The notes: generated by a model not told the origin, from the letters alone. 64,000 nucleotides of DNA from Bacteroides caecigallinarum (GCF_021530995.1 NZ_JADYTF010000002.1:1-64000), one strand, 5' to 3'; numbered from the stretch's first letter, positions 52,453 to 63,743 are shown. Made by a program: numbers and translations.

Positions 52453-52938
52453 TTATTCAGCTTTTGGGGCTTCCTCTGTTGTTGCTTCTGCAGTTTCAGC
52501 AGCAGGTGCTTCAACTGTAGTATTCTTCTTTGAACGACGTGTACGAGTAGTTTTCTTAGCAGCTGATTTAGCCATGTTCTCGTTGTAGTCAACCAATTCG
52601 ATGAAACACATTTCAGCGTTATCACCCAAACGATTACCAGTCTTGATTATACGAGTATAACCTCCTGGACGATCGGCAACCTTAACAGAGATTTCTTTAA
52701 AAAGTTCAGTTACTGCAAACTTGTCCTGCAAGTTGCTAAATACAACACGACGTGAATTAGTTGTATCTTCCTTTGACTTAGTTATCAATGGTTCAACGAA
52801 CTTCTTCAAAGCTTTAGCCTTCGCAACAGTCGTAGTGATTCTTTTGTGCTTGATCAAAGAACATGCCATATTTGACAACATAGCGTTTCTATGAGAAGCA
52901 GTACGACCTAAATGGTTAAATTTTTTATTATGTCTCAT
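52453..52938 (-). CDS. rplQ: 50S ribosomal protein L17
   Basis: 161 residues. The conserved L17 body (about 1-115) starts [17 protein letters not shown]. An Ala/Glu/Thr-rich C-terminal tail (about 120-161) is the usual extension in this phylum. Last gene of the cluster, 3 bp after the rpoA stop. Confidence 0.97.
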   Translation of the reverse strand: MRHNKKFNHLGRTASHRNAMLSNMACSLIKHKRITTTVAKAKALKKFVEPLITKSKEDTTNSRRVVFSNLQDKFAVTELFKEISVKVADRPGGYTRIIKTGNRLGDNAEMCFIELVDYNENMAKSAAKKTTRTRRSKKNTTVEAPAAETAEATTEEAPKAE

Positions 52939-52941
52939 TTT

Positions 52942-53934
52942 TTATTCTTTATCTAATTTATATTTAGAAATATCTGTTCCAAACGTAAGATTCAGACTCT
53001 CGAGCAAATCATCAAGCTCAGTGAGCGATTTCTTACCAAAGTTTCTGAACTTAAGAAGATCTGTCTTATTAAACTGAACAAGGTCTCCCAATGTTTCAAC
53101 ATCTGCAGCTTTCAAACAATTCAATGCACGTACTGATAAATCCATATCAACGAGTTTTGTTTTGAGAAGCTGTCTCATGTGAAGTACTTCTTCATCAAAT
53201 TCTTCGTTACTGTCAGCATCAGATGCTTCAAGAGTAATCTTCTCATCAGAGAATAACATGAAATGATGAATCAATATCTTCGCTGCTTCTTTAAGCGCAT
53301 CCTTTGGGTGTATGGAACCATCCGTACTAATTTCAAGTACAAGTTTCTCAAAATCGGTTTTTTGTTCAACACGATAATTTTCTACTGAATACTTAACATT
53401 ACGTATCGGAGTATAAATAGAATCAATAGGAATTACATTAACATCAGTGCAATACATGCGATTTTCATCAGCAGGTACATATCCACGACCTTTGTTAATT
53501 GTAATATCTATTTGCATAGTTGCTTTTGAGTCTAAATGGCAAATAACCAATTCAGGATTTAACACTTCAAATCCGGTCAAATGCTTACCAATGTCTCCTG
53601 CTTTAAATTCAGTAGAATTTTCAACAGTTATACTGACACTTTCATTTTCGTATTCGTCAACTATTTGCTTGAATCTTACTTGCTTAAGATTCAAGATAAT
53701 GTTAGTTACATCTTCTTTTACACCAGGAATTGTTGCAAATTCGTGTTCAACACCTTCAATACGTATTGTATTAATAGCGTAACCTTCCAAAGAAGAAAGA
53801 AGAATACGGCGTAAAGCATTACCTACGGTAATACCGAAACCGGGTTCAAGCGGTCTAAATTCAAACTTTCCGAATTTTGAATCCGCTTCTAACATTAATA
53901 CTTTATCTGGTTTTTGAAATGCTAATATCGCCAT
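52942..53934 (-). CDS. rpoA: RNA polymerase alpha subunit
   Basis: 330 residues. The N-terminal assembly domain (about 1-230) contains [16 protein letters not shown]. The C-terminal DNA- and activator-contacting domain (about 250-325) contains [15 protein letters not shown] and [14 protein letters not shown]. Assembles RNA polymerase and reads UP elements. Between rpsD and rplQ. Confidence 0.98.
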   Translation of the reverse strand: MAILAFQKPDKVLMLEADSKFGKFEFRPLEPGFGITVGNALRRILLSSLEGYAINTIRIEGVEHEFATIPGVKEDVTNIILNLKQVRFKQIVDEYENESVSITVENSTEFKAGDIGKHLTGFEVLNPELVICHLDSKATMQIDITINKGRGYVPADENRMYCTDVNVIPIDSIYTPIRNVKYSVENYRVEQKTDFEKLVLEISTDGSIHPKDALKEAAKILIHHFMLFSDEKITLEASDADSNEEFDEEVLHMRQLLKTKLVDMDLSVRALNCLKAADVETLGDLVQFNKTDLLKFRNFGKKSLTELDDLLESLNLTFGTDISKYKLDKE

Positions 53935-53945
53935 GAAATTAATTA

Positions 53946-54551
53946 TTATTTAGAGTACAATTCAACGATTAAGTGTTCTTTAATGTTTTCTGGTATGTCA
54001 GCTCTCTGTGGAACATGTAACATTTTACCTGTCTTAGAGTTCTGATCCCATTCTATCCAAGGATATTTACTGTGGTTGAATCCAGCTAAAGAATTAGTAA
54101 TTACTTCCAAAGACTTAGATTTCTCGCGTACAGCGACTAATTGTCCTGGTTTGATAGAATAAGAAGGTATATTTACAACCTTACCATCAACAGTTATGTG
54201 CTTATGTCCAACTAACTGACGAGCAGCAGCACGAGTTGGAGCAATACCCATACGGAACACAACGTTATCTAAACGACATTCAAGTGCCTGCAACAAAAGT
54301 TCACCAGTAATACCATTCTGGCTAGCAGCTTTTTCAAACATATTACGGAACTGTTTTTCCAAAACTCCATAAGTATATTTAGCTTTCTGCTTTTCTGCTA
54401 ACATGACACCATATTCAGATGTTTTTCTACGGCGAGTATTTCCATGCTGTCCAGGAGGATAGTTTCTCTTAGCCAAAACTTTATCCGCTCCGAAGATAGC
54501 TTCACCGAATTTACGTGCAATTCTACTTTTAGGTCCAGTATATCTAGCCAT
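53946..54551 (-). CDS. rpsD: 30S ribosomal protein S4
   Basis: 201 residues with the S4 RNA-binding domain (about 93-155, [23 protein letters not shown]). Starts [17 protein letters not shown]. No zinc-binding cysteine set is present in the N-terminus (C- form). Primary 16S rRNA binder and a known autoregulator in other bacteria. It lies 11 bp from rpoA. Confidence 0.97.
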   Translation of the reverse strand: MARYTGPKSRIARKFGEAIFGADKVLAKRNYPPGQHGNTRRRKTSEYGVMLAEKQKAKYTYGVLEKQFRNMFEKAASQNGITGELLLQALECRLDNVVFRMGIAPTRAAARQLVGHKHITVDGKVVNIPSYSIKPGQLVAVREKSKSLEVITNSLAGFNHSKYPWIEWDQNSKTGKMLHVPQRADIPENIKEHLIVELYSK

Positions 54552-54594
54552 TTCTATTTCAAATTTTAATTGTTATTAATACAGGTGTCTGAAA

Positions 54595-54984
54595 TTATAC
54601 TCTTCTTCTTTTTGGAGGACGACAACCGTTGTGAGGCAATGGAGTTACGTCAATGATTTCTGTAACTTCTATTCCGGCTCCGTGTACGGTTCTGATAGCT
54701 GACTCACGTCCGTTACCTGGACCTTTAACGTATGCTTTTACTTTTCTCAATCCAAGGTCAAATGCTACTTTTGCACAATCTTGTGCAGCCATCTGTGCTG
54801 CATAAGGAGTGTTCTTCTTTGAACCTCTAAATCCCATCTTACCTGCAGAAGACCAAGAAATAATCTGACCTTCACTATTTGCTAAAGAAACAATGATATT
54901 GTTAAATGATGAATGAACGTGTAACTGTCCGTTTGCATCAACCTTCACATTTCTCTTTTTAGCTGCGACTGTTTTTTTTGCCAT
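54595..54984 (-). CDS. rpsK: 30S ribosomal protein S11
   Basis: 129 residues; [15 protein letters not shown] and the C-terminal [13 protein letters not shown] are diagnostic. It forms part of the platform and mRNA exit region. Lies 11 bp after rpsM. Confidence 0.97.
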   Translation of the reverse strand: MAKKTVAAKKRNVKVDANGQLHVHSSFNNIIVSLANSEGQIISWSSAGKMGFRGSKKNTPYAAQMAAQDCAKVAFDLGLRKVKAYVKGPGNGRESAIRTVHGAGIEVTEIIDVTPLPHNGCRPPKRRRV

Positions 54985-54995
54985 ATCAACAATTA

Positions 54996-55376
54996 TTATT
55001 TAGTAGCTTTTTTCTTATTTGCAACTGTTTTCTTTCTTCCCTTACGTGTACGAGCATTATTCTTTGTGCTCTGACCTCTTACAGGAAGTCCCAAACGGTG
55101 ACGTACACCACGATAACAACCAATATCCATTAATCGCTTAATGTTTAACTGGATTTCTGAACGAAGATCACCTTCTACTTTGTATTCAGCACCAATAATC
55201 TCACGGATTTTAGCAGCCTGATCATCAGTCCAATCCTTTACTTTAATGTCACGATCAACACCTGCTTTGTCCAAAATTTTTGCTGAACTGCTGCGTCCTA
55301 TACCATATACGTATGTTAACGCAATCTCACCTCTTTTATTCTGAGGCAAATCTACACCAACTATTCTTATAGCCAT
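54996..55376 (-). CDS. rpsM: 30S ribosomal protein S13
   Basis: 126 residues; starts [20 protein letters not shown] and has a basic C-terminal tail ([17 protein letters not shown]) that contacts tRNA. H2TH-like fold. Follows rpmJ. Confidence 0.97.
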   Translation of the reverse strand: MAIRIVGVDLPQNKRGEIALTYVYGIGRSSSAKILDKAGVDRDIKVKDWTDDQAAKIREIIGAEYKVEGDLRSEIQLNIKRLMDIGCYRGVRHRLGLPVRGQSTKNNARTRKGRKKTVANKKKATK

Positions 55377-55409
55377 ACACTAAATTATTTTTTTTGCAAA
55401 AATAATAAA

Positions 55410-55526
55410 TTATCCTTGACGTTGTTTATACTTAGGATTTTTCTTGTTAATAACATACAAACGGCCATTACGTCTAACGATCTTACATTCCGGCGTACGT
55501 TTTTTTAATGAAGCTCTTACTTTCAT
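55410..55526 (-). CDS. rpmJ: 50S ribosomal protein L36
   Basis: 38 residues, [20 protein letters not shown] at the start and [10 protein letters not shown] at the end. Only one cysteine is left, so this is the zinc-free (C-) form of L36. It lies in the usual place between infA (14 bp) and rpsM. Confidence 0.96.
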   Translation of the reverse strand: MKVRASLKKRTPECKIVRRNGRLYVINKKNPKYKQRQG

Positions 55527-55540
55527 ATCTTAATTTTCTA

Positions 55541-55759
55541 TTATTTGTATCTAAAAACAATTCTTCCTTTAGATAAATCATATGGAGACATTTCAACTCT
55601 CACCTTATCTCCAGGAAGTATTTTTATGTAATGCATTCTCATTTTACCAGAAATATGAGCTGTAATCTCATGTCCGTTCTCCAGTTCTACTCGAAACATT
55701 GCATTTGACAATGCCTCAACTATAACACCATCTTGTTCTATTGCAGATTGCTTTGCCAT
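55541..55759 (-). CDS. infA: Translation initiation factor IF-1
   Basis: 72-residue S1-like OB-fold protein; [17 protein letters not shown] and the end [13 protein letters not shown] are typical. It occupies the 30S A site during initiation. It lies 3 bp after map. Confidence 0.97.
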   Translation of the reverse strand: MAKQSAIEQDGVIVEALSNAMFRVELENGHEITAHISGKMRMHYIKILPGDKVRVEMSPYDLSKGRIVFRYK

Positions 55760-55762
55760 ATT

Positions 55763-56560
55763 TTAATTTTTCTTTTCTCTTAAAACTTCTTCTATATAGT
55801 CAAATGATGAAAGTATATCTGCTTTATCCAAACCTACAGCTATTGTATGTTCAAAATGAGCAGCAATACTGTTGTCTCTAGTCCTGACTGACCAATTATC
55901 TTTTTCAAGGAATACCTTCCTATCACCTAAAGTAATCATAGGCTCAATTGCAAGACACATTCCTTTTTTTAACAGAGGACCACTACCTCTCCTACCATAG
56001 TTAGGAACAGCAGGATCTTCGTGCATTTCTTTACCTATTCCGTGTCCTACGAATTCACGGACAACACCGTAATGATAAGATTCACAATGATTTTGTATAG
56101 CAAAACCAATATCTCCTACTCTTTTCCCATGAACTGCATTTTCAATACCTTTATATAAAGCCTCTTTTGTAATCGCTAAAAGTTGCTGCACCTCTGGCGA
56201 TACTTCACCAACACAAAAGGTATAAGCAGAATCACCACAAAAACCGTTTAGTAGAGTTCCACAATCAACCGATACGATATCTCCATCATGAAGAGGTTCA
56301 TCATTCGGTATTCCATGAACTACCTGACTATTAACAGATGTACATATTGATGCTGGAAATGGAGAACCATATGGATTTGGGAATCCTTTAAATGTCGGTA
56401 TTGCTCCATTATCTCTAATAAACTCTTCTGCGATTCTATCAAGCTGTCTGGTAGTAATTCCTGGCCTTATCATTTTGGCAACTTCGGCCAGAGTTCTTCC
56501 AACTAGAAGATTACTCTGACGAAGTAGCTCTATTTCATCATCTGTTTTAAGAATAATCAT
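55763..56560 (-). CDS. map: Type I methionine aminopeptidase
   Basis: 265-residue pita-bread metalloprotease that trims initiator methionine. Metal-site motifs: VSVDCGTLLNGFCGDSAYT (two Asp), GHGIGKEMHEDP (His), CLAIEPMI (Glu) and the final HFEHTIAV (Glu). It directly follows secY; adk, often found between them elsewhere, is absent. Confidence 0.97.
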   Translation of the reverse strand: MIILKTDDEIELLRQSNLLVGRTLAEVAKMIRPGITTRQLDRIAEEFIRDNGAIPTFKGFPNPYGSPFPASICTSVNSQVVHGIPNDEPLHDGDIVSVDCGTLLNGFCGDSAYTFCVGEVSPEVQQLLAITKEALYKGIENAVHGKRVGDIGFAIQNHCESYHYGVVREFVGHGIGKEMHEDPAVPNYGRRGSGPLLKKGMCLAIEPMITLGDRKVFLEKDNWSVRTRDNSIAAHFEHTIAVGLDKADILSSFDYIEEVLREKKN

Positions 56561-56568
56561 AGCATTAT

Positions 56569-57915
56569 TTAGTAAGCTGCAACGTTACCAGAACGTCCTC
56601 TGATTCTTCCTGTACTCAACAAACCATCGTAATGTCTCATTAACAAATGACTTTCTACCTGTTGAAGAGTATCCAAAACTACACCTACCAAAATCAGTAG
56701 TGAAGTACCACCAAAGAACTGTGCAAACTCTGCTTGAATTCCGAAATAACCTGCAAAAGCAGGTAATACTGCTATAATAGCCAAGAAAATAGAACCAGGA
56801 AGAGTTATTCTAGTCATTATCGTATCCAAATAATCTGCTGTTTGCTTACCAGGCTTAATACCAGGTATGAAACCATTATTACGTTTCATATCCTCAGCCA
56901 TCTGGTTAGGATTGATTGTTATTGCAGTATAGAAATATGTGAATACAATTATCAATATTGCAAAAATCAAATTATAAGCAAAGCTAGTATGATCAATCAA
57001 AGATCTCATCAAACCGCTAGCGCTTTCAGTATTAGAAAAACCAATAAATGTTATTGGAATAAACATAATAGCCTGAGCAAAAATTATTGGCATTACATTC
57101 GCAGCATTAACTTTTAACGGTATATACTGTCTTGCTCCACCATATTGTTTGTTTCCAACGATACGTTTAGCATATTGTACAGGAACTTTTCTGACTCCCT
57201 GAACCAACAGTATAGCAGCTGCTATAACAGCTAATAACGCAACGATTTCAATTATAAACATAATAACACCACCTGTTTCAGCTAAAGTCAATCTTGAAAC
57301 TAACTCACCACCGAAAGCTTGTGGAAGTCTTGCTATAATACCAACCATTATTATCAAAGATATTCCATTACCAATACCTTTATCAGTAATTCTTTCTCCT
57401 AACCAAAGTACAAACATACTACCAGCAGCCAAAATAATGGTAGATGTAATAATAAAGAAAGTCCAATCTAATGAAGCATTAAGAGCTGGTCCAGCCTGAA
57501 ACTTCAAGTTGATAAGGTATGAAGGAGCCTGAAATACCAAAATTAACAAAGTAAGAATTCTTGTATATTGGTTGATTTTTCTTCTTCCACTCTCACCTTC
57601 TCTTTGCATCTTCTGGAAATATGGAACAGCTATCGCTAATAATTGGATAACGATTGAAGCTGATATATATGGCATAATTCCCAAAGCAAATATAGATGCA
57701 TTGGAAAAAGCTCCTCCAGAAAACATATTTAACAAAGCCAAAAGACCTTCACTAGTTTGCTCATGCAATTTAGACAACATTTCTGGATTGATACCTGGTA
57801 ATACCACATAGGAACCTAAACGGTAAATTGCAACAAACAATATGGTAATGAGGATCCGCTTTCTCAGATCCTCAATATTCCATATATTTTTTAATGTTTC
57901 AATAGATTTTCTCAT
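56569..57915 (-). CDS. secY: Protein translocase subunit SecY
   Basis: 448-residue, ten-helix channel of the Sec translocon. LGIMPYISASIVIQLL (helix 2 region) and the cytoplasmic loops with QREGESGRRKINQYTR and IRGRSGNVAAY at the C-terminus are characteristic. It lies 4 bp from rplO, as in most spc operons. Confidence 0.97.
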   Translation of the reverse strand: MRKSIETLKNIWNIEDLRKRILITILFVAIYRLGSYVVLPGINPEMLSKLHEQTSEGLLALLNMFSGGAFSNASIFALGIMPYISASIVIQLLAIAVPYFQKMQREGESGRRKINQYTRILTLLILVFQAPSYLINLKFQAGPALNASLDWTFFIITSTIILAAGSMFVLWLGERITDKGIGNGISLIIMVGIIARLPQAFGGELVSRLTLAETGGVIMFIIEIVALLAVIAAAILLVQGVRKVPVQYAKRIVGNKQYGGARQYIPLKVNAANVMPIIFAQAIMFIPITFIGFSNTESASGLMRSLIDHTSFAYNLIFAILIIVFTYFYTAITINPNQMAEDMKRNNGFIPGIKPGKQTADYLDTIMTRITLPGSIFLAIIAVLPAFAGYFGIQAEFAQFFGGTSLLILVGVVLDTLQQVESHLLMRHYDGLLSTGRIRGRSGNVAAY

Positions 57916-57919
57916 TTAA

Positions 57920-58366
57920 TCAGAGTTTTACTGCATTACCACCAACGGCTTCGATTGCAGCTACCGCACTTTTTGAGAAAGCATTTGCTTCAACATCAAG
58001 TTTAGTAGTTAAACTACCGTTACCAAGAACTTTCACTAACTGGTTAGAAGATATGTAACCTGCTTCAATCAGCTCATTGAGACCAACTTTAGTTAAATTT
58101 TTAGCATCTGCTAAAGCTTGGATTGTTTCAAGGTTGATTGCTTTATATTCTACACGGTTTATATTCTTGAAACCAAATTTTGGAACACGACGCTGAAGTG
58201 GCATCTGACCACCTTCAAATCCGATCTTTTTAGAATAACCAGATCTAGATTTTGCTCCTTTATGTCCTCTTGTAGAAGTACCTCCTAAACCAGAACCTGG
58301 ACCACGACCAATTCTTTTTCTAGTCTTTACAGAACCTTCAGCAGGACGCAAATTATTTAAATTCAT
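57920..58366 (-). CDS. rplO: 50S ribosomal protein L15
   Basis: 148 residues; the Gly/Arg-rich start MNLNNLRPAEGSVKTRKRIG and GFEGGQMPLQRRVPKFGF are diagnostic. Between rpmD and secY. Confidence 0.97.
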   Translation of the reverse strand: MNLNNLRPAEGSVKTRKRIGRGPGSGLGGTSTRGHKGAKSRSGYSKKIGFEGGQMPLQRRVPKFGFKNINRVEYKAINLETIQALADAKNLTKVGLNELIEAGYISSNQLVKVLGNGSLTTKLDVEANAFSKSAVAAIEAVGGNAVKL

Positions 58367-58396
58367 ATTGTAAAATCCTTTATTATTAACAATATA

Positions 58397-58573
58397 TTAC
58401 TTAACGATTTGAACAAGGTGCTTAACCTTTTGAATCATTCCAAGGATTGATGGAGTTTCTTCGTGTTCAACCACACGATTCATCTTGCGAAGACCAAGTG
58501 CATCCAATGTTTTTTTCTGATCTGCAGGAGCACCAATTCTACTCTTTACTTGTTTAATCTTTATAGTTGACAT
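58397..58573 (-). CDS. rpmD: 50S ribosomal protein L30
   Basis: 58 residues, MSTIKIKQVKSRIGAPADQK at the start, then LGLRKMNRVVEHEETPSILGM, the L30 signature. Short gene between rpsE (11 bp) and rplO (30 bp). Confidence 0.97.
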   Translation of the reverse strand: MSTIKIKQVKSRIGAPADQKKTLDALGLRKMNRVVEHEETPSILGMIQKVKHLVQIVK

Positions 58574-58584
58574 GTTATTCCTCC

Positions 58585-59100
58585 TTATCCTCTAAATACT
58601 TTATCCAAACTTACACCTCTATTCTGTGCAACCATTCTTGCATCTCTCATCTCTCCTAAAGCCTTGATAGTAGCTTTAACCAGATTGTGAGGGTTAGAAG
58701 AGCCTTTAGATTTAGCCAAAACGTCTGTTACACCTACACTTTCAAGTACTGCACGCATTGCACCACCTGCTACAACTCCTGTACCGGTTGAAGCTGGTTT
58801 GATGAATACTTCAGCACCACCAAATTTAGCTGACTGTTCGTGAGGAACAGTACCTTTAAGAACAGGAACACGTGTAAGGTTTTTCTTTGCAGCCTCTACA
58901 CCTTTGGCAATAGCAGCAGTAACTTCACCTGCTTTACCAAGTCCCCAACCGATGATACCATCTTCGTTACCAACTACTACAATAGCAGAGAAACTGAAAG
59001 TTCTACCACCTTTAGTAACTTTAGTAACACGGTTGATTGCAACCAATCTATCTTTTAATTCAATATCGTTAGTGATCTTAACTCTGTTGTTAACTGCCAT
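58585..59100 (-). CDS. rpsE: 30S ribosomal protein S5
   Basis: 171 residues: N-terminal dsRBD-like domain (about 15-80) and C-terminal domain with [17 protein letters not shown]. Takes part in translational accuracy. It lies 6 bp after rplR. Confidence 0.97.
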   Translation of the reverse strand: MAVNNRVKITNDIELKDRLVAINRVTKVTKGGRTFSFSAIVVVGNEDGIIGWGLGKAGEVTAAIAKGVEAAKKNLTRVPVLKGTVPHEQSAKFGGAEVFIKPASTGTGVVAGGAMRAVLESVGVTDVLAKSKGSSNPHNLVKATIKALGEMRDARMVAQNRGVSLDKVFRG

Positions 59101-59106
59101 AATTCA

Positions 59107-59448
59107 TTAAAATTTAAGTCCACCGTTACGAGCAGCATCAGCTACTTCTTTTACTCTCCCATGATACAAGTAACCATTACGGTCGAATACGACAGTCGTA
59201 ATTCCAGCTTCCTGAGCCTTTTTAGCGATCAGTTCACCAACTTTTGCAGCTTGTTCTTTCTTTGGGCATGCTTCCATACCAAGTGAAGATGCAGCAGCTA
59301 ATGTTTTTCCGCTCAAATCATCGATTACCTGAACGTAGATCTGCTTGTTACTTCTAAATACACTCATACGCGGACGCTCAGGAGTACCTGATACTTTATT
59401 GCGTACTCTATATTTGATTTTAATTCGTCTTTCTATTTTTGTTGTCAT
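59107..59448 (-). CDS. rplR: 50S ribosomal protein L18
   Basis: 113 residues; [20 protein letters not shown] and [21 protein letters not shown] are typical. Binds 5S rRNA with L5 and L25. Confidence 0.97.
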   Translation of the reverse strand: MTTKIERRIKIKYRVRNKVSGTPERPRMSVFRSNKQIYVQVIDDLSGKTLAAASSLGMEACPKKEQAAKVGELIAKKAQEAGITTVVFDRNGYLYHGRVKEVADAARNGGLKF

Positions 59449-59469
59449 AATTATACGTATTTAAGTGAA

Positions 59470-60039
59470 TTATTTAGCACCAGCTGACTTACCAGACTTT
59501 CTACGAATTTCTTCGCCAACAAACTTAATACCTTTTCCTTTGTAAGGTTCAGGCTTACGGAAAGAACGTATTTTAGAACAAACTTGACCGAGCAGCTGTT
59601 TGTCACAAGATTCCAAAATAACAAGAGGGTTCTTATTTCTTTCAGATTTTGTTTCAACTTTTACCTCAGGTGGCAACTGTAAAAATATATTGTGTGTATA
59701 ACCCAATGCAAAATCAATAATATTACCATTATTTGAAGCACGGTAACCTACACCAACAAGTTCTAATTCTTTTTTGTATCCCTGAGAAACACCAACAACC
59801 ATATTGTTGATCAATGCACGATACAAACCGTGGAAAGCATGACGCTGTTTTGGATTGTCCTGCAAAGCATTTTCGTTTTCAGTCAATACAACGTGTCCAT
59901 CAGCAATTTCGACATTGATAGAAGGATCAACAAACTGACTAAGTTCTCCTTTTGGACCTTTAACGTTTACAACATTTTCCTTTAGAGTAACTGTTACCCC
60001 AGAAGGGATTGTAATAGGTAATTTACCAATTCTTGACAT
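59470..60039 (-). CDS. rplF: 50S ribosomal protein L6
   Basis: 189 residues with the two L6 repeats; the second ends in IRSFRKPEPYKGKGIKFVGE, the family signature. Near the factor-binding region of the large subunit. Confidence 0.97.
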   Translation of the reverse strand: MSRIGKLPITIPSGVTVTLKENVVNVKGPKGELSQFVDPSINVEIADGHVVLTENENALQDNPKQRHAFHGLYRALINNMVVGVSQGYKKELELVGVGYRASNNGNIIDFALGYTHNIFLQLPPEVKVETKSERNKNPLVILESCDKQLLGQVCSKIRSFRKPEPYKGKGIKFVGEEIRRKSGKSAGAK

Positions 60040-60054
60040 AGTTAATCCTCCTAA

Positions 60055-60450
60055 TTAATATACATAACAAAGAACTTCACCACCAATCTTCAATTCAGCA
60101 GCTTCCTTGTTTGTCATTACACCTTTGGAAGTAGATATAATTGCAATACCTAATCCATTAATTACTCTCGGCATGTCTTTGTATCCAGTGTATTTACGCA
60201 TACCTGGAGTAGAAACTCTGATAAGCTTCTTGATTGCGTTAACCTTGTTAACGTTATCATACTTCAAAGCCACTTTGATAGTTCCCTGAGGACCATCTTC
60301 TACGAATTTGTAGTTCAAGATGTAACCTTTGTCGAACAAGATTTTAGTAATCTCTTTTTTCAAGTTTGACGCAGGCACTTCTACTACTCTGTGCTTAGCA
60401 CTAATTGCATTTCTCAATCTTGTGAGATAATCTGCTATTGGATCTGTCAT
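60055..60450 (-). CDS. rpsH: 30S ribosomal protein S8
   Basis: 131 residues; MTDPIADYLTRLRNAISAKH and the C-terminal GLGIAIISTSKGVMTNKEA are diagnostic. Primary 16S binder and, in E. coli, repressor of the spc operon. Confidence 0.97.
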   Translation of the reverse strand: MTDPIADYLTRLRNAISAKHRVVEVPASNLKKEITKILFDKGYILNYKFVEDGPQGTIKVALKYDNVNKVNAIKKLIRVSTPGMRKYTGYKDMPRVINGLGIAIISTSKGVMTNKEAAELKIGGEVLCYVY

Positions 60451-60505
60451 AAAAAAAGTTGTTAAATTAATCAGGACTACCCTGACAATATTTAATTATA
60501 AAATT

Positions 60506-60805
60506 TTACCAGCTTGCTTTCTTAACACCAGGAATCAAACCGTTTGAAGCCATTTCACGGAATTGTATACGTGAAATTCCGAACTGACGCATATAACCTT
60601 TTGGACGTCCAGTAAGTTTGCAACGATTATGCAAACGTATCGGATTTGAATTCTTAGGCAGGTCCTGCAATTTCTGAGCTGCTTCAAAAGCTTCTACAGG
60701 GTCACCTGTGTTAACGATTTTCTTGAGTGCAGCACGCTTCTCAGCATATTTTGCAACAAGTTTAGCTCTTTTTACTTCACGAGCTTTCATTGATTCTTTT
60801 GCCAT
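60506..60805 (-). CDS. rpsN: 30S ribosomal protein S14
   Basis: 99 residues, the long form. [20 protein letters not shown] is the signature. With a single cysteine it is the zinc-independent (C-) type. Lies 6 bp after rplE. Confidence 0.97.
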   Translation of the reverse strand: MAKESMKAREVKRAKLVAKYAEKRAALKKIVNTGDPVEAFEAAQKLQDLPKNSNPIRLHNRCKLTGRPKGYMRQFGISRIQFREMASNGLIPGVKKASW

Positions 60806-60811
60806 AGCTTA

Positions 60812-61369
60812 TCAATCTTTTTTAGCGTTTTTAAACGGTAAACCGAATTCTTTCAAAAGAGCATATCCTTCTTCATCAGTCTGAGCAGAAGTCACGAAAG
60901 TGATGTTCATACCCAAGATTTTAGTAATGCTGTCGATGTTGATTTCAGGGAAGATAATCTGTTCCTGAATACCCAAAGTATAGTTACCTCTACCATCGAA
61001 CTTACTTTCAATACCTTTGAAGTCACGGATACGTGGCAATGCAACACGTACAAGTTTTTCAAGGAATTCATACATTCTCTCACGACGCAAAGTTACCATT
61101 ACACCGATAGGCATTTTTTTACGTAACTTGAAGTTTGCGATATCTTTGCGAGATACAGTTGCTACAGCTTTCTGACCAGTAATAGCAGTCAATTCATTAA
61201 TAGCAACGTCAATGATCTTCTTATCGGCTACAGCCATTCCCAATCCCTGATTGATAACAATCTTTTTAAGAACAGGAATCTGCATTGTCGAAGAATACTG
61301 GAATTGATTCTTCAATGCTGGAGCTATACGCTCAGCATATTCTTTCTTAAGGCTTGCAGTATTACTCAT
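60812..61369 (-). CDS. rplE: 50S ribosomal protein L5
   Basis: 185 residues; [17 protein letters not shown] and [20 protein letters not shown] are typical. Binds 5S rRNA and contacts P-site tRNA. Lies 3 bp after rplX. Confidence 0.97.
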   Translation of the reverse strand: MSNTASLKKEYAERIAPALKNQFQYSSTMQIPVLKKIVINQGLGMAVADKKIIDVAINELTAITGQKAVATVSRKDIANFKLRKKMPIGVMVTLRRERMYEFLEKLVRVALPRIRDFKGIESKFDGRGNYTLGIQEQIIFPEINIDSITKILGMNITFVTSAQTDEEGYALLKEFGLPFKNAKKD

Positions 61370-61372
61370 TTA

Positions 61373-61693
61373 TTAGATCTCCTCTCCTGATTTTTTTGCA
61401 TAACGAACAAATGTTCTTCCGTCAGAACTTTCTCTTCTACCAATACGTGTTGGTTTACCTGTCTTAGGATCTACAGGGTTAAGATTTGAAATGTGAATAG
61501 GAGCTTCCTGTTTCACAATACCACCCTGAGGGTTCTTTGCATTAGGCTTAGTACTCTTAGATACCATATTGATACCTTCTACCAAAGCGCGTCCTTCTTT
61601 AACAAGAACTTTCAACACACGTCCAGTCTTACCTTTATCTTCACCAGAGTTAACGTAAACTGTATCGCCTTTTTTAATATGTAATTTACTCAT
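61373..61693 (-). CDS. rplX: 50S ribosomal protein L24
   Basis: 106 residues with a KOW motif at the start ([20 protein letters not shown]). Early assembly protein near the tunnel exit. Confidence 0.97.
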   Translation of the reverse strand: MSKLHIKKGDTVYVNSGEDKGKTGRVLKVLVKEGRALVEGINMVSKSTKPNAKNPQGGIVKQEAPIHISNLNPVDPKTGKPTRIGRRESSDGRTFVRYAKKSGEEI

Positions 61694-61713
61694 TACTTAA
61701 ATCTTTTACAAAA

Positions 61714-62079
61714 TTAAAGTACTTCAGGTGCCAAAGAAACAACTTTCATGTTTGCATTACGCAATTCTCTTGCTACCGGACCAAAGATACGACTTCCTCT
61801 AATTTCGCCAGCGTTATTAAGAAGTACGCAAGCATTATCATCAAAACGAATGTAAGAACCGTCAGCACGACGGATTTCTTTCTTAGTACGTACGATCAGG
61901 GCTTTTGATACGGCACCTTTTTTAACATCACTTGAAGGGATTACACTCTTTATTGAAACTACAATAACATCCCCAACAGAGGCATAACGTCTTTTTGTAC
62001 CACCTAAAACGCGTATACAAAGAGCTTCTTTTGCACCACTGTTGTCACACACTGTAAGTCTTGATTCTGTTTGTATCAT
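61714..62079 (-). CDS. rplN: 50S ribosomal protein L14
   Basis: 121 residues; [20 protein letters not shown] and [13 protein letters not shown] are the L14 signature. Lies 2 bp after rpsQ. Confidence 0.97.
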   Translation of the reverse strand: MIQTESRLTVCDNSGAKEALCIRVLGGTKRRYASVGDVIVVSIKSVIPSSDVKKGAVSKALIVRTKKEIRRADGSYIRFDDNACVLLNNAGEIRGSRIFGPVARELRNANMKVVSLAPEVL

Positions 62080-62081
62080 GA

Positions 62082-62339
62082 TTACTTAGCTCTTTCAATA
62101 ATTTCAACTAATCTCCATCTCTTTGTTTTGCTCAACGGACGAGTTTCCATAATACGAACTGTATCTCCTGGAAGACATTCGTTCTTTTCATCGTGAGCAT
62201 GGTATTTTTTCGTTTTGCTAACGAACTTACCATATATAGGGTGTTTCTCCTTAAACTTAGCAGCAACAGTAATGGTCTTATCCATTTTGTTGCTAACTAC
62301 AACACCAGTTCTTTCTTTTCTTAAATTTCTAACTTCCAT
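62082..62339 (-). CDS. rpsQ: 30S ribosomal protein S17
   Basis: 85 residues from the ATG at 62339 ([17 protein letters not shown]), the usual start for this phylum; an in-frame ATG three codons upstream (62348) is possible. OB fold with [18 protein letters not shown]. Confidence 0.95.
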   Translation of the reverse strand: MEVRNLRKERTGVVVSNKMDKTITVAAKFKEKHPIYGKFVSKTKKYHAHDEKNECLPGDTVRIMETRPLSKTKRWRLVEIIERAK

Positions 62340-62350
62340 GTGGACCATTA

Positions 62351-62545
62351 TTATTTGTTAAGTTCTCTCTGACGCAACTCTGTCTTCATTCTTGCGATTG
62401 TTCTGCGCAATTGTTTAATCTGAGCAGGATTTGCCAGTGGAGAGATTGAATGATTCAAAACCATTTGTTTGTAATTAGCTTCTTCAGTCTGAATTCTTTC
62501 AGCTAATTCGCTAGTAGCTATTTCTCTAATTTCTGCAATCTTCAT
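62351..62545 (-). CDS. rpmC: 50S ribosomal protein L29
   Basis: 64-residue helical hairpin; [18 protein letters not shown] and the end [15 protein letters not shown] fit L29. Between rplP and rpsQ. Confidence 0.96.
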   Translation of the reverse strand: MKIAEIREIATSELAERIQTEEANYKQMVLNHSISPLANPAQIKQLRRTIARMKTELRQRELNK

Positions 62546-62552
62546 ATCTCAA

Positions 62553-62984
62553 TTAAGCATTTTGACTTGCGTCGTAATCACGTCTAACAATAAACTTAGT
62601 TGTAACTGGAAGTTTCTGAGCTGCAAGGCGCAGAGCTTCTTTAGCTATATCAAAAGGAACTCCTTCTACTTCGATCAGGATACGACCTGGAGTTACAGGA
62701 GCAACGAATCCTTCTGGTGAACCTTTACCTTTACCCATACGTACGTCAGCAGGTTTACGAGTAATAGGTTTATCAGGGAAAATACGAATCCATATCTGAC
62801 CCTGACGCTGCATATATCTTGTTACAGCAATACGAGCTGCTTCTATCTGACGTCCAGTGATCCATTTAGTCTGCAATGACTTGATACCAAAAGTACCGAA
62901 AGCCAGCTGATGTCCTCTCTGGGCATTACCTTTAGCGCTACCTTTCTGCTGTCTTCTGAATTTTGTCTTTTTCGGTTGTAACAT
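62553..62984 (-). CDS. rplP: 50S ribosomal protein L16
   Basis: 143 residues; [19 protein letters not shown] and [20 protein letters not shown] are diagnostic. Located at the A-site entrance of the large subunit. Confidence 0.97.
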   Translation of the reverse strand: MLQPKKTKFRRQQKGSAKGNAQRGHQLAFGTFGIKSLQTKWITGRQIEAARIAVTRYMQRQGQIWIRIFPDKPITRKPADVRMGKGKGSPEGFVAPVTPGRILIEVEGVPFDIAKEALRLAAQKLPVTTKFIVRRDYDASQNA

Positions 62985-63005
62985 AATTCCTAAAATTCAA
63001 ATTCG

Positions 63006-63737
63006 TTAGCGATTGTTGTTTCTTTTCTTACGGAAATTCTTTCCACCATTGTTTGAACCGTTGTTACGGCCAGTTTCTTTTGTCTGAGTGAAGTTAGGAG
63101 CCAACTCACGTTTTCCATAAACTTCGCCACGGCAAATCCATACCTTAATACCAAGCAGACCTACTTTTGTCAAAGCTTCAGCATGACAATAGTCAATGTC
63201 AGCACGGAAAGTATGAAGTGGAGTACGTCCTTCTTTATACATTTCAGAACGTGCCATTTCAGCACCGTTCAAACGACCAGATATAAGAATCTTTATACCT
63301 TCAGCGCCCATACGCATTGTGTTTGCAATAGCAGTTTTGATAGCGCGTCTGTAAGCGATCTTACCTTCAACCTGGCGTGCTATATTATTAGCAACAATCA
63401 CAGCGTCTAACTCAGGTCTTTTTACTTCAAAGATATTGATCTGAATGTCCTTGTCAGTGATCTTCTTCAACTCTTCTTTCAACTTATCAACTTCCTGACC
63501 ACCTTTACCTATGATAATTCCTGGACGAGCAGTGCATACAGTGATTGTCACCAATTTCAGAGTACGTTCAATTACAATTCTTGAAACACTTGCCTTTGCA
63601 AGTCTGGCATTCAAGTACTTACGGATTTTGCTATCTTCGAGCAAAGCGTCACCATAATTTTTGCCACCGTACCAATTTGAATCCCATCCTCTGATAATTC
63701 CTAAACGGTTGCTTATCGGATTAACTTTCTGTCCCAT
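63006..63737 (-). CDS. rpsC: 30S ribosomal protein S3
   Basis: 243 residues: KH type 2 domain (about 40-110) with [17 protein letters not shown] and a C-terminal domain, then an Asn/Arg/Gly-rich tail (about 220-243). It lines the mRNA entry tunnel. Confidence 0.97.
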   Translation of the reverse strand: MGQKVNPISNRLGIIRGWDSNWYGGKNYGDALLEDSKIRKYLNARLAKASVSRIVIERTLKLVTITVCTARPGIIIGKGGQEVDKLKEELKKITDKDIQINIFEVKRPELDAVIVANNIARQVEGKIAYRRAIKTAIANTMRMGAEGIKILISGRLNGAEMARSEMYKEGRTPLHTFRADIDYCHAEALTKVGLLGIKVWICRGEVYGKRELAPNFTQTKETGRNNGSNNGGKNFRKKRNNNR

Positions 63738-63743
63738 CTACTC

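Noticed and set aside
56560-56569. Lost adk gene between secY and map
   Set aside because: The gap is only a few bases and absence of adk here is normal in Bacteroidetes, so it is not a deletion.
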